DNA from: Bacteroidales bacterium
GTDB taxonomy: Bacteria; Bacteroidota; Bacteroidia; Bacteroidales; UBA932
Assembly: GCA_020026275.1 (NCBI GenBank)
Contig: JAHHQQ010000011.1
Coordinates: 1-64,000 of the forward strand
Reading direction: 5' to 3'
DNA: 64,000 nt
The notes under the pieces are model-generated. The model worked only from the letters and a program-made list of their open reading frames with translations, was not told the origin of the DNA and did no database searches. A program made the position numbers and the translations under genes. This document shows positions 50,085 through 59,461 of this stretch, piece after piece. Numbering within the stretch: the stretch's first letter is position 1; every line of letters begins with the position of its first letter.

Positions 50085-50807
50085 ATGGAACTATTCTATA
50101 CAACAGAAGTGGATGGGCAGTTCTGCCAGTTCGATGAGGTGGAGTCCGGACATATGGTGAAAGTCCTCCGTCACAAGGTGGGGGACAAAATCTTTGTGGT
50201 GGACGGTCGTGGGTCCAGATATTCGTGTGAATTGCTGGATGCCTCTCCAAAGCATGCACAAGCTCGCGTTTTGACGGTGGACAATCTGTGGGGAGCGCAT
50301 GATTACCGGTTGACGCTGGGGGTCTGCCCGACCAAGAACAACGACCGGTACGAATGGTTTGCCGAAAAGGCGACTGAAATCGGTGTGGACGGCATTGTCC
50401 CTCTGATTGGAGAACATTCCGAACGGCGGATCTTCAAGAAAGAAAGGGTCAGCCGGATTCTGGTGTCCGCAATGAAGCAGTCGTTGAAAGCGCAGCTGCC
50501 TGAAATACGGGATGCGGTCAGTGTGGAAGAGTTCATAGAAGAAGTCAGAGAAGATCGGGGCAGCCTGAAGCTGATTGCCTATTGTTTTGAAGGGGAGAAG
50601 GAAAGAATTTCCATCAAGCAGGCGCTGGAAGACTATTCCGGCCGGTCTGTCATTGTCCTCATCGGACCGGAAGGCGATTTTTCAGTCAGGGAAGCGGAAC
50701 TGGCGGTGGAAGCCGGTTTCATACCGGTCCATCTCGGCAATTCCCGTCTCAGGACCGAAACAGCGGCAGTGACGGCGGCGGAAGCCGCCTATTTCAGATA
50801 TATGTAA
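50085..50807 (+). CDS. rsmE: 16S rRNA m3U1498 methyltransferase RsmE
   Basis: A 240-residue SPOUT methyltransferase. An N-terminal PUA-like domain (MVKVLRHKVGDKIFVVDGRG) is followed by the trefoil-knot domain, with AEKATEIGVDGIVPLIGEHS, VLIGPEGDFS and the knot signature LGNSRLRTETAA. The reading frame is open far upstream (to 49752, inside tsaC), but ATG at 50085 gives the family length and follows the tsaC stop by one base. Confidence 0.95.
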   Translation: MELFYTTEVDGQFCQFDEVESGHMVKVLRHKVGDKIFVVDGRGSRYSCELLDASPKHAQARVLTVDNLWGAHDYRLTLGVCPTKNNDRYEWFAEKATEIGVDGIVPLIGEHSERRIFKKERVSRILVSAMKQSLKAQLPEIRDAVSVEEFIEEVREDRGSLKLIAYCFEGEKERISIKQALEDYSGRSVIVLIGPEGDFSVREAELAVEAGFIPVHLGNSRLRTETAAVTAAEAAYFRYM

Positions 50808-50817
50808 GGGAGGAGCG

Positions 50818-51309
50818 ATGAAAGTAGGAATCATATCCGATACGCACGGGGTATTCAGCAAGGAATTCAAGGAATTCCTGGAGCCGGTCGATGTCATCTG
50901 GCATGCAGGCGATTTCGGCGGCAGCCGGGAATTTGTCAAGGAAATTGCCGCCTTCAAACCCCTTATCGGGGTCTATGGCAATTGCGATGGACAGGATATC
51001 CGTCAGGAATGTCCCCGGACCCAGTTCTTCAATTGCGAGGGCAAGAAAATTCTGATGACCCATATCGGAGGTTATCCGGGCAAATACGATCTGAAGGCTC
51101 TTGCCATGATTGAAAATTATCGTCCGGACGTGTTCGTCTGCGGACACTCGCATATCCTGAAGGTCATGATGGACAAGCAGTATGACATGCTGGTCATCAA
51201 CCCGGGTGCCTGTGGTCTGCAGGGATGGCAGATTTATCGTACCGCCATCCGGATGGACATCCAGGACGGAAAGATAAGCAATCTCGAATTGTTCAAACTA
51301 GAAAGATAG
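50818..51309 (+). CDS. YfcE/MJ0936-type metallophosphoesterase
   Basis: A 163-residue calcineurin-like phosphodiesterase. The metal-binding motifs are ISDTHG, WHAGDF, VYGNCDG, MTHIGGYP and CGHSHI. It acts on phosphodiester substrates in the cytoplasm; the physiological substrate is unknown. It starts 10 bases after rsmE and precedes radA by 20 bases in the same run. Confidence 0.92.
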   Translation: MKVGIISDTHGVFSKEFKEFLEPVDVIWHAGDFGGSREFVKEIAAFKPLIGVYGNCDGQDIRQECPRTQFFNCEGKKILMTHIGGYPGKYDLKALAMIENYRPDVFVCGHSHILKVMMDKQYDMLVINPGACGLQGWQIYRTAIRMDIQDGKISNLELFKLER

Positions 51310-51329
51310 ATCAGGAGAAGAAAAGAGGT

Positions 51330-52694
51330 ATGGCGGCAGGAAAAGAAAAGACGGTGTGGTTCTGCACCAATTGTGGCAATGAAAGTTCCAAGTGGTTGGG
51401 ACGTTGCCCGGCATGTGGCGAATGGAATACGATGGTGGAGCACAAGGAAGTGGTCACCAAGACCAAGCACATCGCTTCGGCCGTACCTGTCCAGCAGCAT
51501 CCTCAGCAGCTTGCGGAGATCGGCTCTGCCCAGGAACACCGCATTTCCCTGCACAATGGGGAATTGGACCGGCTTTTGGGCGGCGGCATTGTCGAAGGTT
51601 CTCTGGTCCTTATCGGAGGAGAGCCCGGTATCGGAAAATCAACCCTTTCTCTTCAGATACCTTTGGCCTGCAAGGGGCTGAAGACCTTGTATGTGACCGG
51701 AGAGGAGAGCGCCAGCCAGGTCAAGATGCGTGCAGACCGTCTGGGAGGAGACGATGCAGACTGCTTCATTTTCAGTGAAACTCTAGTCGAGAACATTGTG
51801 GCCGCCGCCAACGAGATGCGGCCTCATCTGATGATTGTCGATTCCGTGCAGACCATGTATTCCCAGAATGTGGACTCTTCTGCCGGTTCGGTGACCCAGA
51901 TCAAGGAAGTGACGTCCATTCTGCTGCATTTCGCAAAATCCACCGGCATTCCGGTCATTCTGATCGGCCATATCACCAAAGACGGCTATATCGCCGGTCC
52001 GAAGGTGCTGGAACATATCGTCGATGTCGTCCTGCAATTTGAGGGAGACGACAAAGGCTCCTACCGAATCCTCCGAAGCATCAAGAACCGTTTCGGAGCC
52101 ACCTCCGAAATTGCCGTCTTCGAGATGACGGGAAAAGGACTGAAAGAGGTCCTCAATCCTTCGGAAATGCTGATGCCTATCTACGAAAGGGGATTGAGCG
52201 GAACGGCCATCGCCGCCATGCTGGATGGAATGAGACCCTTCCTGTTCGAAGTGCAGGCACTGGTCAGTACGGCGGCATACGGTACCGCCCAGCGTTCGGC
52301 CACCGGTTTTGATGTCCGTCGTCTGAACATGCTGCTCGCCGTGCTGGAGAAACGGGCAGGCTTCCGTCTCAACATGAAGGATGTGTTCCTGAATATGGCA
52401 GGAGGGCTCCGCGTGAACGACCCGGCCTGCGATCTGGCTGTCATCTGTGCCGTCCTCTCTTCCAGCTTCGATTTCGTCATCCCTTCCGATATCTGTTTCG
52501 CCGGAGAGGTGGGTCTGAGCGGAGAGATCCGTCCGGTCAATCAAATTGAAAAACGCATTACGGAGGCTTCCAGATTAGGCTTCCGCAAAATGTACATATC
52601 GTCCTTCTCTTCTCTGGAGGGCAAAAAGACAGAGGGCATGGAAATCGTCAAAGTAGCCGATGTCCCTGCCCTCGTGCGGAGTCTGTTCAAGTGA
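51330..52694 (+). CDS. radA: DNA repair protein RadA
   Basis: RadA/Sms (454 residues), a RecA-like helicase for branch migration in recombination. The N-terminal zinc finger is C12-C15-C26-C29, with Walker A GGEPGIGKST at about 96-105. The RadA-specific KNRFG motif is present (IKNRFGATSEI), and a C-terminal Lon-like domain has GEVGLSGEIRPV. The chosen ATG (51330) gives the standard start; the frame extends upstream into the previous gene. Convergent dacB ends seven bases beyond its stop. Confidence 0.97.
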   Translation: MAAGKEKTVWFCTNCGNESSKWLGRCPACGEWNTMVEHKEVVTKTKHIASAVPVQQHPQQLAEIGSAQEHRISLHNGELDRLLGGGIVEGSLVLIGGEPGIGKSTLSLQIPLACKGLKTLYVTGEESASQVKMRADRLGGDDADCFIFSETLVENIVAAANEMRPHLMIVDSVQTMYSQNVDSSAGSVTQIKEVTSILLHFAKSTGIPVILIGHITKDGYIAGPKVLEHIVDVVLQFEGDDKGSYRILRSIKNRFGATSEIAVFEMTGKGLKEVLNPSEMLMPIYERGLSGTAIAAMLDGMRPFLFEVQALVSTAAYGTAQRSATGFDVRRLNMLLAVLEKRAGFRLNMKDVFLNMAGGLRVNDPACDLAVICAVLSSSFDFVIPSDICFAGEVGLSGEIRPVNQIEKRITEASRLGFRKMYISSFSSLEGKKTEGMEIVKVADVPALVRSLFK

Positions 52695-52701
52695 TTCCCG
52701 T

Positions 52702-54279
52702 CTAATTCTCAAATGCGATAGCTGCAATCATCTCATCAATCAGATGATAGACACTCCAGTCAGAAGCCGTACAGTTGTTGGTCATGATGGAGAAGATGAT
52801 GGTGTCTTCTTCCCGATGGGAAGTCGGCTTGATGAAGCCGCTGAAACAACGTACCCCGTTCATGGATCCGCTCTTCAGGAAGATTCTCTGGCGGACGGTC
52901 TCGGGTTCTCCCTTCAGACGGTTCGTGTAATGAGGCTTTCCTGGACTGGCGAGAGTGGAAAGATAAGCTTCTGCTACCGGAGATTCATACATGGCTTTGA
53001 GGAAGCGGCAGAAGAATTCCGGAGCGATGTAGTTCTTTCTGGAAAGTCCGCTGCCGTCGCTCACGACAATCCCTTTTCGGGTGTCCAGTCCCATTTCAGC
53101 AAAAGCGTCTTTGTAATATTTCTGGCAGGTCTTGTAGTCGGCATGGCCCCTCTTTACTTTGCCGAGCGTCCTCATCAGGGTTTCCGCAAAGAAATTGTCA
53201 CTCCGGTAATTGGTCATTCTGGCGATCTTCACCAGTTCCGGTGACCAGGTGGTGCCCAGAATTTCCAGACTGTCCTGCTCCTGTAGATTTTTTGAGATGG
53301 GAATGTTGCACTTGATTTCTTTAATGGTTTGTCCATCTTGATTCGGAACATAAGCGTTGCTGACTCGCCCATAACCATCCGCCTGACAGAATCCTTCACT
53401 TTCTATGCCGTTGTTCCTCAAATATTCACAGAAATAATATGCACAGGTGAGGGCTCCGAACTTGTTGCTGCATTCCATTTTATGGGGATAGTGCTCTTTG
53501 GCCAGTGTCCCTCTCATTTCTGCATGGTAGGAGAGGTCGCTGTTGTAAAGGGAGAGATGATTGCCACTACCTTTCTTGTCAGTCTGGCAATTCTGAATAT
53601 AATGGATCCAAGGAGTCTTCGGATAGCAGATGTTCATTTTTATGGAATCGCCCACTTCCAGACCTGGGGTTACATTGATGTCCACGATATTCCGATAGAA
53701 ACAGAGTCCGTTTCCGCCAGCTCCATAGTAGGTGCCCAAATCCTCCCATCCCCAGTCGGGATGTTCCGCTGAGCCGTCCAGCCAACGTCCGTCTCCGATG
53801 ACCAGGCCGTTTATTTTTTTGATTCCGGCATCTGAGAGAAATTGGAACCATTGGGTGAATAATGCGTTGACATTGGTGGCGATGCTGTCTTTGGAGCCAA
53901 TGGTAGGGTCGCCATGACCGATGATGTATAGATCTCCCATCAGTATGCCATCTTTGATCTCGCCACTATGTCCTATTTGGGTGGGGTATCTGTAATCTGG
54001 TCCTAGTTCCATTATGGCCAGACCGGTTGTGATGGTCTTCATAGTAGAGGCAGGAATGAGTTTCTGTTCAGCATTGTACCAAGCCAGAGTGTCGCCTTTC
54101 AGATTGATGGCCATAACGCCGAGAAGAGAAGATTTCAACGGTTCTTTTTGGGATTGGTCAGATATGATGTTCTGGGCATATCCTTTAGCTTGCCTGGAAA
54201 TATTCTTGGTGGCTCTGATTTGAGCCGGAACAGGACAAGCTAGCAGAATTACTAAAAAATATAAAACTACTTTTTTCAT
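52702..54279 (-). CDS. dacB: D-alanyl-D-alanine carboxypeptidase/endopeptidase (PBP4, DacB family)
   Basis: A 525-residue periplasmic peptidase of family S13 that trims or cleaves peptidoglycan cross-links. Signal MKKVVLYFLVILLACPVPAQ is present. The penicillin-binding motifs are S78-x-x-K81 in PASTMKT, SDN in NYRSDNFFAE, and KSG in LKSGSMNGVRCF. The large insertion between the first two motifs is characteristic of PBP4. The open frame reaches 54288 with a TTG; ATG at 54279 gives the clean signal peptide. It diverges from galE. Confidence 0.95.
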   Translation of the reverse strand: MKKVVLYFLVILLACPVPAQIRATKNISRQAKGYAQNIISDQSQKEPLKSSLLGVMAINLKGDTLAWYNAEQKLIPASTMKTITTGLAIMELGPDYRYPTQIGHSGEIKDGILMGDLYIIGHGDPTIGSKDSIATNVNALFTQWFQFLSDAGIKKINGLVIGDGRWLDGSAEHPDWGWEDLGTYYGAGGNGLCFYRNIVDINVTPGLEVGDSIKMNICYPKTPWIHYIQNCQTDKKGSGNHLSLYNSDLSYHAEMRGTLAKEHYPHKMECSNKFGALTCAYYFCEYLRNNGIESEGFCQADGYGRVSNAYVPNQDGQTIKEIKCNIPISKNLQEQDSLEILGTTWSPELVKIARMTNYRSDNFFAETLMRTLGKVKRGHADYKTCQKYYKDAFAEMGLDTRKGIVVSDGSGLSRKNYIAPEFFCRFLKAMYESPVAEAYLSTLASPGKPHYTNRLKGEPETVRQRIFLKSGSMNGVRCFSGFIKPTSHREEDTIIFSIMTNNCTASDWSVYHLIDEMIAAIAFEN

Positions 54280-54305
54280 ATAATGCAAAAGTACAATTTT
54301 ATTGT

Positions 54306-54313
54306 TAATTTTG
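54306..54313 (+). promoter_or_regulatory. Candidate -7 element for galE
   Basis: TAATTTTG matches TAnnTTTG, 47 bases before the galE ATG, in the 80-base gap divergent from dacB. No TTTG is at -33. Confidence 0.4.
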
Positions 54314-54359
54314 TAAGATATGCATAAGAGATAAAAAATCTTATAAATAGTTTATAGAT

Positions 54360-55427
54360 ATGGCAAAAAGAGTTTTAGTATCAGGTGGTGCCGGTTATAT
54401 CGGAAGCCACGTAAGCGTAGAACTTATCGAGGCAGGTTATGATGTCGTCGTTGCAGACAATCTGTCCAATTGCGACATGACTTGTTTCGAAGGAGTCAAG
54501 AAAATCACAGGAAGGGAAGATATTCCTTTCATCAAGATGGATTTTTGCGACATTAAGGCAGTGGAGAATCTTTTTGATGAATTCAAGATTGATGCTGTCA
54601 TTCATTTTGCGGCATTCAAGGCTGTCGGTGAATCTGTGGCGGAACCAATCATGTATTATAAGAATAACCTGGAGTCTTTCATGAACTTGATCCAAGTCGC
54701 TCATGGGCATGGTGGCTGCAATGTCCTGTTTTCTTCATCAGCCACAGTATATGGTGAACCAGATGAACTGCCAGTCACAGAGAAATCTCCTCGTCAAAGT
54801 GCGACCTCTCCTTATGGCAATACCAAACAAATCTGTGAGGATATTTTGAGAGATTCTGTCAATGCTTATGTAACAGGAGATAGCACTGTCCATATTGGAT
54901 CCGATCGTCCTGGTCCGATTAAAGGAATAGCCTTGAGATATTTCAATCCTATCGGAGCCCATCCTTCAGCATTGATTGGAGAATTGCCACGTGGAGTCCC
55001 GAACAATCTTGTGCCATTCATTACTCAGACTGCCATTGGCAAGAGAGATTGTCTGAACATTTTCGGAAATGATTATCCGACTCCTGACGGAACTTGCCAA
55101 AGAGATTATATTGATGTAGTTGACTTGGCAAAGGCTCATGTCCATGCTGTTCGAAGAATGTTGGAAGGCAAGATGGAAAATGACTATGAGGTATTCAATG
55201 TCGGTACCGGAAAGCCTCTTTCTGTTCTTGAACTAGTCAAGGCTTTTGAAAAGGTGAACGGTCTTAGCTTGAATTACAAGTTCGCTCCTCGTCGTCCTGG
55301 TGATGTCGTTGCGATTTGGGCTGATCCGACTTTGGCCAATGAGAAATTGGGCTGGAAGGCAGAGCGTACAACAGAACAGACCCTCGCATCAGCTTGGGCC
55401 TGGGAAAAACATTTAGCCGACAAATAA
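54360..55427 (+). CDS. galE: UDP-glucose 4-epimerase
   Basis: GalE (355 residues), an extended SDR that interconverts UDP-glucose and UDP-galactose (Leloir pathway; sugar donors for surface glycans). The NAD-binding motif is GGAGYIGSH near the N-terminus. The catalytic Y152 and K156 are in SPYGNTK, after the SSSATVYGEP serine/threonine. CQRDYIDVVDLAKAH and the C-terminal RRPGDVVAIWAD are canonical. It is monocistronic, converging on a small gene whose stop is four bases away. Confidence 0.97.
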   Translation: MAKRVLVSGGAGYIGSHVSVELIEAGYDVVVADNLSNCDMTCFEGVKKITGREDIPFIKMDFCDIKAVENLFDEFKIDAVIHFAAFKAVGESVAEPIMYYKNNLESFMNLIQVAHGHGGCNVLFSSSATVYGEPDELPVTEKSPRQSATSPYGNTKQICEDILRDSVNAYVTGDSTVHIGSDRPGPIKGIALRYFNPIGAHPSALIGELPRGVPNNLVPFITQTAIGKRDCLNIFGNDYPTPDGTCQRDYIDVVDLAKAHVHAVRRMLEGKMENDYEVFNVGTGKPLSVLELVKAFEKVNGLSLNYKFAPRRPGDVVAIWADPTLANEKLGWKAERTTEQTLASAWAWEKHLADK

Positions 55428-55431
55428 TTGC

Positions 55432-55716
55432 TTAATTCTTTTTACAGGAAGAAATAGCTTCACTGAGTTTTTCAGATAGGGCATCTACTTTTTCAATCAT
55501 TTCATTGCGAAGATTGGCAAAGTAGGTGCTTTTTTTTGTATCGACTTTAGCATTGGCCTTATCTTTCAAACTGTTGTAAAGGTCAACAGCCTCGTCAATG
55601 ATCTCGTTGATTTTTTCCTCGTCTTGTTTCGGGTTAACCATTAGGAAAAGGATGCAGTCGTCTATGAATTCACCTACGAAATATTCTACATCTTTTTTAA
55701 AGTCTCTTAGATTCAT
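55432..55716 (-). CDS. Small unknown alpha-helical protein
   Basis: A 94-residue charged protein predicted to be almost wholly helical (MNLRDFKKDVEYFVGEFIDD, then NEIIDEAVDLYNSLKDKA). It has no signal or membrane segment. The frame is open to 55782, but ATG at 55716 follows a plausible promoter and leader. A promoter candidate with -7 TAAATTTG precedes it. Small proteins of this composition occur in Bacteroidales; no function is known to me. Confidence 0.7.
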   Translation of the reverse strand: MNLRDFKKDVEYFVGEFIDDCILFLMVNPKQDEEKINEIIDEAVDLYNSLKDKANAKVDTKKSTYFANLRNEMIEKVDALSEKLSEAISSCKKN

Positions 55717-55779
55717 TGTATTGATTTTTAGTGTTTGTAAAATCTTTTCTGGTCTTTCTTTTTTGTCGGAAAACCTATA

Positions 55780-55810
55780 CAAATTTAATTAAAATGTGGA
55801 AGAAAGCAAT
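55780..55810 (-). promoter_or_regulatory. Promoter of the small helical protein gene
   Basis: On the minus strand ATTG (55807-55810) and TAAATTTG (55780-55787) are 19 bases apart. This gives a leader of about 55 bases before the ATG at 55716. Confidence 0.5.
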
Positions 55811-55821
55811 AGTTGTGCAAT

Positions 55822-55841
55822 AAAAAGAAAGTTCGTTTTCT
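55822..55841 (-). terminator. Short terminator after the NlpC/P60 gene
   Basis: On the minus strand AGAAA pairs with TTTCT around a six-base loop, followed by TTTTTATT. The stem is short but lies five bases after the stop codon. Confidence 0.45.
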
Positions 55842-55845
55842 GAGA

Positions 55846-56829
55846 TCAATTGCCGAAATAAGCGGGACTCTTGCGAATGCTGACAATTCCTTTGCCTTTA
55901 TCCTGCTGGCCGACAATTCTCCGGGCATAGAGAAGACGTGCGATCCCATTGTAATGGTCTGTTTCGGTTGGGATGAGGTGGTTGATCCTGACTTGTTGTG
56001 AGGAATGGATGAAAAGACCGTCTCCCAAATAGATTCCGACGTGTGTCACTTTGTTCCTCTGAACATTTCCAAAAAACAGGAGATCGCCTCGTTGCAAATG
56101 GCTGATAGTACGGTGTCCTATTTCGCCGATTTCTACAGCATCTCCAATTTTTGCCTGTTGTGATGCGTTCCTTGGCAACAATAAACCGTTCATGAAACAA
56201 GCTGTCCTGACCAGACCACTGCAGTCTACTCCTTTGGAAGATGTGCCTCCCCATTGATAAGGGACTCCCAACATGGTTTCAGCTATTTCTATGATGTTGT
56301 CAGCAGTAGGTTTTCTGGTTTCTGCCCATTTCTGAAAAGGTTCCACCTTGTCTTTTGGGATATAACCTGCTTTTCCTGATGGAAGCAAGGCTGCCACCCA
56401 ACCTTTTTTGACAAGAGGTTTGTCGCTGTTTTTCTTGAACTGGATGCGGAGCAAATCTCCCATGACCAAATCACAGATCCTTTGGGAATGCGGATTGGGT
56501 TCACTGTACAGATAAGTGTGGTCTGCTATACAGATATATTTGGGAGCCTTGAGATAGCTTTCCACTTCTTTCTCTTCTATCCGGACGATTCCTAGTTCAT
56601 TGACCCAGGCTTTGTAGGGTTCTGGACTTTTGATCTGGAGCCAATATCCTTTCTGGTCCAAAATCTCCACGAGTGTTCCCATCAGGTTCTGGTTCCCAAG
56701 TTCAGCGGAGTAGTCAGGCTCTTCTCTCATGAAATTGACAGAAAAGTTGACGATGCCATATTGTTGTGCATGAAGCTGGATGCCGAAGGCCATGAAGGTT
56801 GTCAGTGCGATGAGAAATTTGTTTTTCAT
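55846..56829 (-). CDS. NlpC/P60 peptidoglycan hydrolase with SH3 domains
   Basis: A 327-residue exported cysteine peptidase (signal MKNKFLIALTTFMAFGIQLH). Two bacterial SH3-like domains (about 25-85 and 95-165) precede the NlpC/P60 domain (about 175-300). The catalytic residues are C203 in GVDCSGLV, H263 in THVGIYLG and a following His/Gln. The layout matches gamma-D-glutamyl-L-diamino acid endopeptidases that process cell-wall peptides. It is monocistronic with its own short terminator. Confidence 0.92.
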   Translation of the reverse strand: MKNKFLIALTTFMAFGIQLHAQQYGIVNFSVNFMREEPDYSAELGNQNLMGTLVEILDQKGYWLQIKSPEPYKAWVNELGIVRIEEKEVESYLKAPKYICIADHTYLYSEPNPHSQRICDLVMGDLLRIQFKKNSDKPLVKKGWVAALLPSGKAGYIPKDKVEPFQKWAETRKPTADNIIEIAETMLGVPYQWGGTSSKGVDCSGLVRTACFMNGLLLPRNASQQAKIGDAVEIGEIGHRTISHLQRGDLLFFGNVQRNKVTHVGIYLGDGLFIHSSQQVRINHLIPTETDHYNGIARLLYARRIVGQQDKGKGIVSIRKSPAYFGN

Positions 56830-56990
56830 ATCTGTAATATGCGGTTAAAATGATGAATATGTAGGTGCCTCCTACGGAATTTAATTCAAAGTTGATGAAA
56901 AATATTATAAAAAGCAATTGTGGAATATGGGATAATATTTGCTCAAAAATGTTTAATTTGCAAAATTAATAGAATAGCAGGAGGACGAAG

Positions 56991-57974
56991 ATGAATTTTC
57001 CACAGGGAAAGAGATACAATAGTTTTGTCGGATATTATAAACGCTTTTATGGCGAACGTCTGCAGAAACTTGTGCTGGATGCAGGTTTTACCTGTCCCAA
57101 CAGGGATGGGAGGGTGGGACACGGTGGCTGCACCTATTGCAACAATGCGGCGTTTCATCCAGGCTATAGTGTAGCAGGGAAACCTTTGGCCCGACAGATT
57201 GACGAAGGAATCGAATTTCATAAGGTGCGCTACCGCAATACGAAGCATTATCTGGCTTATTTCCAGTCTTTTTCCAATACCTACGCTCCGCTTGATCATT
57301 TGCAGAAGTTGTATGAGGAGGTTCTGGCCCATCCGGATGTCGTTGGATTGGTTGTCGGTACACGTCCTGATTGTGTGGATGAGCAGAAACTGGACTATCT
57401 GGCTGAACTCAAGGAGGGCCGGGTTCTGGAAGGCTGGCACCGTGAGGGCTACGATCATCCGCTGGTGACGGTAGAGTACGGAATTGAATCTTGCTATGAT
57501 CAGACGTTGGAGAGGATTAATCGAGGGCATGATTTTTCCTGTGCTCAGAAAGCAGTGGAAATGACAGCAGAAAGAGGAATTGATACGGGGGCACATTTTA
57601 TTTTGGGACTTCCGGGGGAAACTCGTCAGAATATGCTTGATGAATGTGAAATCATCAACAGTTTGCCTTTGCTTTCTGTCAAATTTCATCAGTTGCAGTT
57701 TGTCCGGGGCACGGTTATGGAAAGAGAATTTGAGGAACATCCGGAAGATTTCCTGCGGATGAGTCTGGAAGAGTATATTGATTTCATTATTGATATGTTG
57801 GAACGGTTGAGGCCTGACTTGTATATAGAGAGGGTCGCTGGCGAGGTTCCCCCCAGATTTGTCAAACAGATGCAATGGGGACTGATCAGAAATTTCGAAA
57901 TTCTGCATCTGTTGGACAAGAGGTTGGAAGAACGCAAAAGTTATCAGGGAAAATTATTATATTTGTCAAATTAA
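56991..57974 (+). CDS. Radical SAM protein, YhcC/TIGR01212 family
   Basis: A 327-residue radical SAM enzyme. The iron-sulfur cysteines are arranged C-x11-C-x2-C in FTCPNRDGRVGHGGCTYCNN, the spacing typical of this family. SAM-domain strands include VTVEYGIESC and GAHFILGLPGETRQNM. The physiological reaction of the family is not established. It is followed 10 bases later by guaB, whose -7 candidate lies inside its last codons. Confidence 0.9.
   Translation: MNFPQGKRYNSFVGYYKRFYGERLQKLVLDAGFTCPNRDGRVGHGGCTYCNNAAFHPGYSVAGKPLARQIDEGIEFHKVRYRNTKHYLAYFQSFSNTYAPLDHLQKLYEEVLAHPDVVGLVVGTRPDCVDEQKLDYLAELKEGRVLEGWHREGYDHPLVTVEYGIESCYDQTLERINRGHDFSCAQKAVEMTAERGIDTGAHFILGLPGETRQNMLDECEIINSLPLLSVKFHQLQFVRGTVMEREFEEHPEDFLRMSLEEYIDFIIDMLERLRPDLYIERVAGEVPPRFVKQMQWGLIRNFEILHLLDKRLEERKSYQGKLLYLSN
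57958..57965 (+). promoter_or_regulatory. Candidate -7 element for guaB
   Basis: TATATTTG, 19 bases before the guaB ATG and inside the end of the radical SAM gene, matches TAnnTTTG. The -33 side is poor. Confidence 0.35.
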
Positions 57975-57984
57975 ATAAATCACG

Positions 57985-59460
57985 ATGCAGCCTTATTTAA
58001 CTTCACAGATTCCCGAAGGTTTGACCTTCGATGATGTTTTACTAGTTCCTGCCCACTCGGAGGTGTTGCCGAGAGAGGTGGATGTGACTACTAGATTTAC
58101 CAGAGACATTGTTCTGCACACACCTATTGTTTCTTCAGCAATGGATACAGTGACAGAAGCAGATCTGGCAATCGCAATGGCCCGTGCCGGCGGCTTGGGT
58201 GTCATCCATAAGAATATGCCGGTTGAGATGCAGTGCGAGCAGGTCAGAAGAGTGAAAAGAGCCGAGAATGGTATGATTTATGATCCTATCACGATTGAGC
58301 AGGATGCAACTGTCGGAGATGCTTTGACATTGATGGCCAAACATCATATTGGAGGTATTCCGGTAGTGGATAAGGACAATGTCCTCATCGGTATCGTCAC
58401 CAACAGGGATCTCCGTTTCCAGACAGAGAAGCGACTCCCCATCGCCCAGGTGATGACTTCTGAAAATCTGGTGACTGCCAAGAAGGGAATTTCTTTCTCT
58501 GAAGCAACTGAAATTCTGATGCGTAGTAAGGTGGAAAAACTGCCTGTGGTGGATGATGACAAGAAACTGGTAGGTTTGATTACTTATAAGGACTTGATGA
58601 AAATCAAGGACAATCCGAGCGCATCCAAGGATTCCAAGGGAAGATTGCTGGTAGCTGCCGCTGTCGGGGTCAAGGCCGATACGATTGACAGAATTGAGAT
58701 GTTGGTGAGCGCAGGTGCAGATGCTGTGGTGGTTGATACTGCCCATGGCCATTCAGAAGGCGTTCTCAATGTCATTAGAAAGACTTGCGAGGCTTTCAAG
58801 CATAGAGATATCCAGATTGTTGCCGGCAATGTGGCTACTGCAGAAGGCGCCAAGGCTTTGGCAGATGCAGGCGTGGATGCCGTCAAGGTCGGTATCGGTC
58901 CTGGTTCCATCTGTACGACACGTATCATTGCAGGTGTCGGTATGCCACAGTTGACTGCCGTGATGATGGCAGCGGAAGCTTTGAAGGGAACAGGTGTCCC
59001 TGTCATTGCAGATGGTGGTATCCGTTATTCAGGAGATATCGCCAAGGCAATTGCTGCCGGAGCAAGCACTATCATGGCTGGTTCGCTTTTTGCAGGGACA
59101 GAGGAGTCTCCTGGCGAGACTATCATTCTCAATGGCAGGAAGTTCAAGGCCTATCGTGGAATGGGATCTCTTGAAGCGATGGAGCATGGCTCCAAAGACC
59201 GTTATTTCCAGGATATGGAAGATGATATCAAGAAGTTGGTCCCAGAAGGAATTGTCGCTCAGGTTCCTTACAAAGGTACCGTCGCAGAAGTGGTTTACCA
59301 GCTGGTAGGTGGTCTTCGTGCCGGTATGGGTTACTGTGGAGCCAAAGATGTTGCGGCTTTGCGTCAAGCGAAGTTTGTACGTATTACCAGCGCCGGTTTC
59401 TTGGAGAGTCACCCTCATGATGTGACCATCACCAAAGAGGCGCCAAATTATTCAAGATAG
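57985..59460 (+). CDS. guaB: IMP dehydrogenase
   Basis: GuaB (491 residues) oxidises IMP to XMP, the first committed step of GMP synthesis. It is a TIM barrel with paired CBS domains inserted at about residues 95-215. The catalytic C310 is in GPGSICTTRIIAG, and the mobile flap YRGMGSLEAM and EGIVAQVPYKG are present. In Bacteroidales this gene precedes SurA-like PPIases and an OstA-like gene, as here. The next gene begins one base after its stop. Confidence 0.98.
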   Translation: MQPYLTSQIPEGLTFDDVLLVPAHSEVLPREVDVTTRFTRDIVLHTPIVSSAMDTVTEADLAIAMARAGGLGVIHKNMPVEMQCEQVRRVKRAENGMIYDPITIEQDATVGDALTLMAKHHIGGIPVVDKDNVLIGIVTNRDLRFQTEKRLPIAQVMTSENLVTAKKGISFSEATEILMRSKVEKLPVVDDDKKLVGLITYKDLMKIKDNPSASKDSKGRLLVAAAVGVKADTIDRIEMLVSAGADAVVVDTAHGHSEGVLNVIRKTCEAFKHRDIQIVAGNVATAEGAKALADAGVDAVKVGIGPGSICTTRIIAGVGMPQLTAVMMAAEALKGTGVPVIADGGIRYSGDIAKAIAAGASTIMAGSLFAGTEESPGETIILNGRKFKAYRGMGSLEAMEHGSKDRYFQDMEDDIKKLVPEGIVAQVPYKGTVAEVVYQLVGGLRAGMGYCGAKDVAALRQAKFVRITSAGFLESHPHDVTITKEAPNYSR

Positions 59461-59461
59461 A

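Noticed and set aside
49752..50807. rsmE starting 333 bases upstream, inside tsaC
   Set aside because: The extra residues are an out-of-frame reading of tsaC. ATG at 50085 gives the normal RsmE N-terminus directly after the tsaC stop.
54286..54293. TACTTTTG on the minus strand as the dacB promoter
   Set aside because: It would place the transcription start at or inside the ATG and has no -33 partner; it probably occurs by chance in AT-rich DNA.
56861..56875. Inverted repeat GTAGG/CCTAC upstream of the NlpC/P60 gene
   Set aside because: Only five base pairs with no T run and no known operator; too weak to call.
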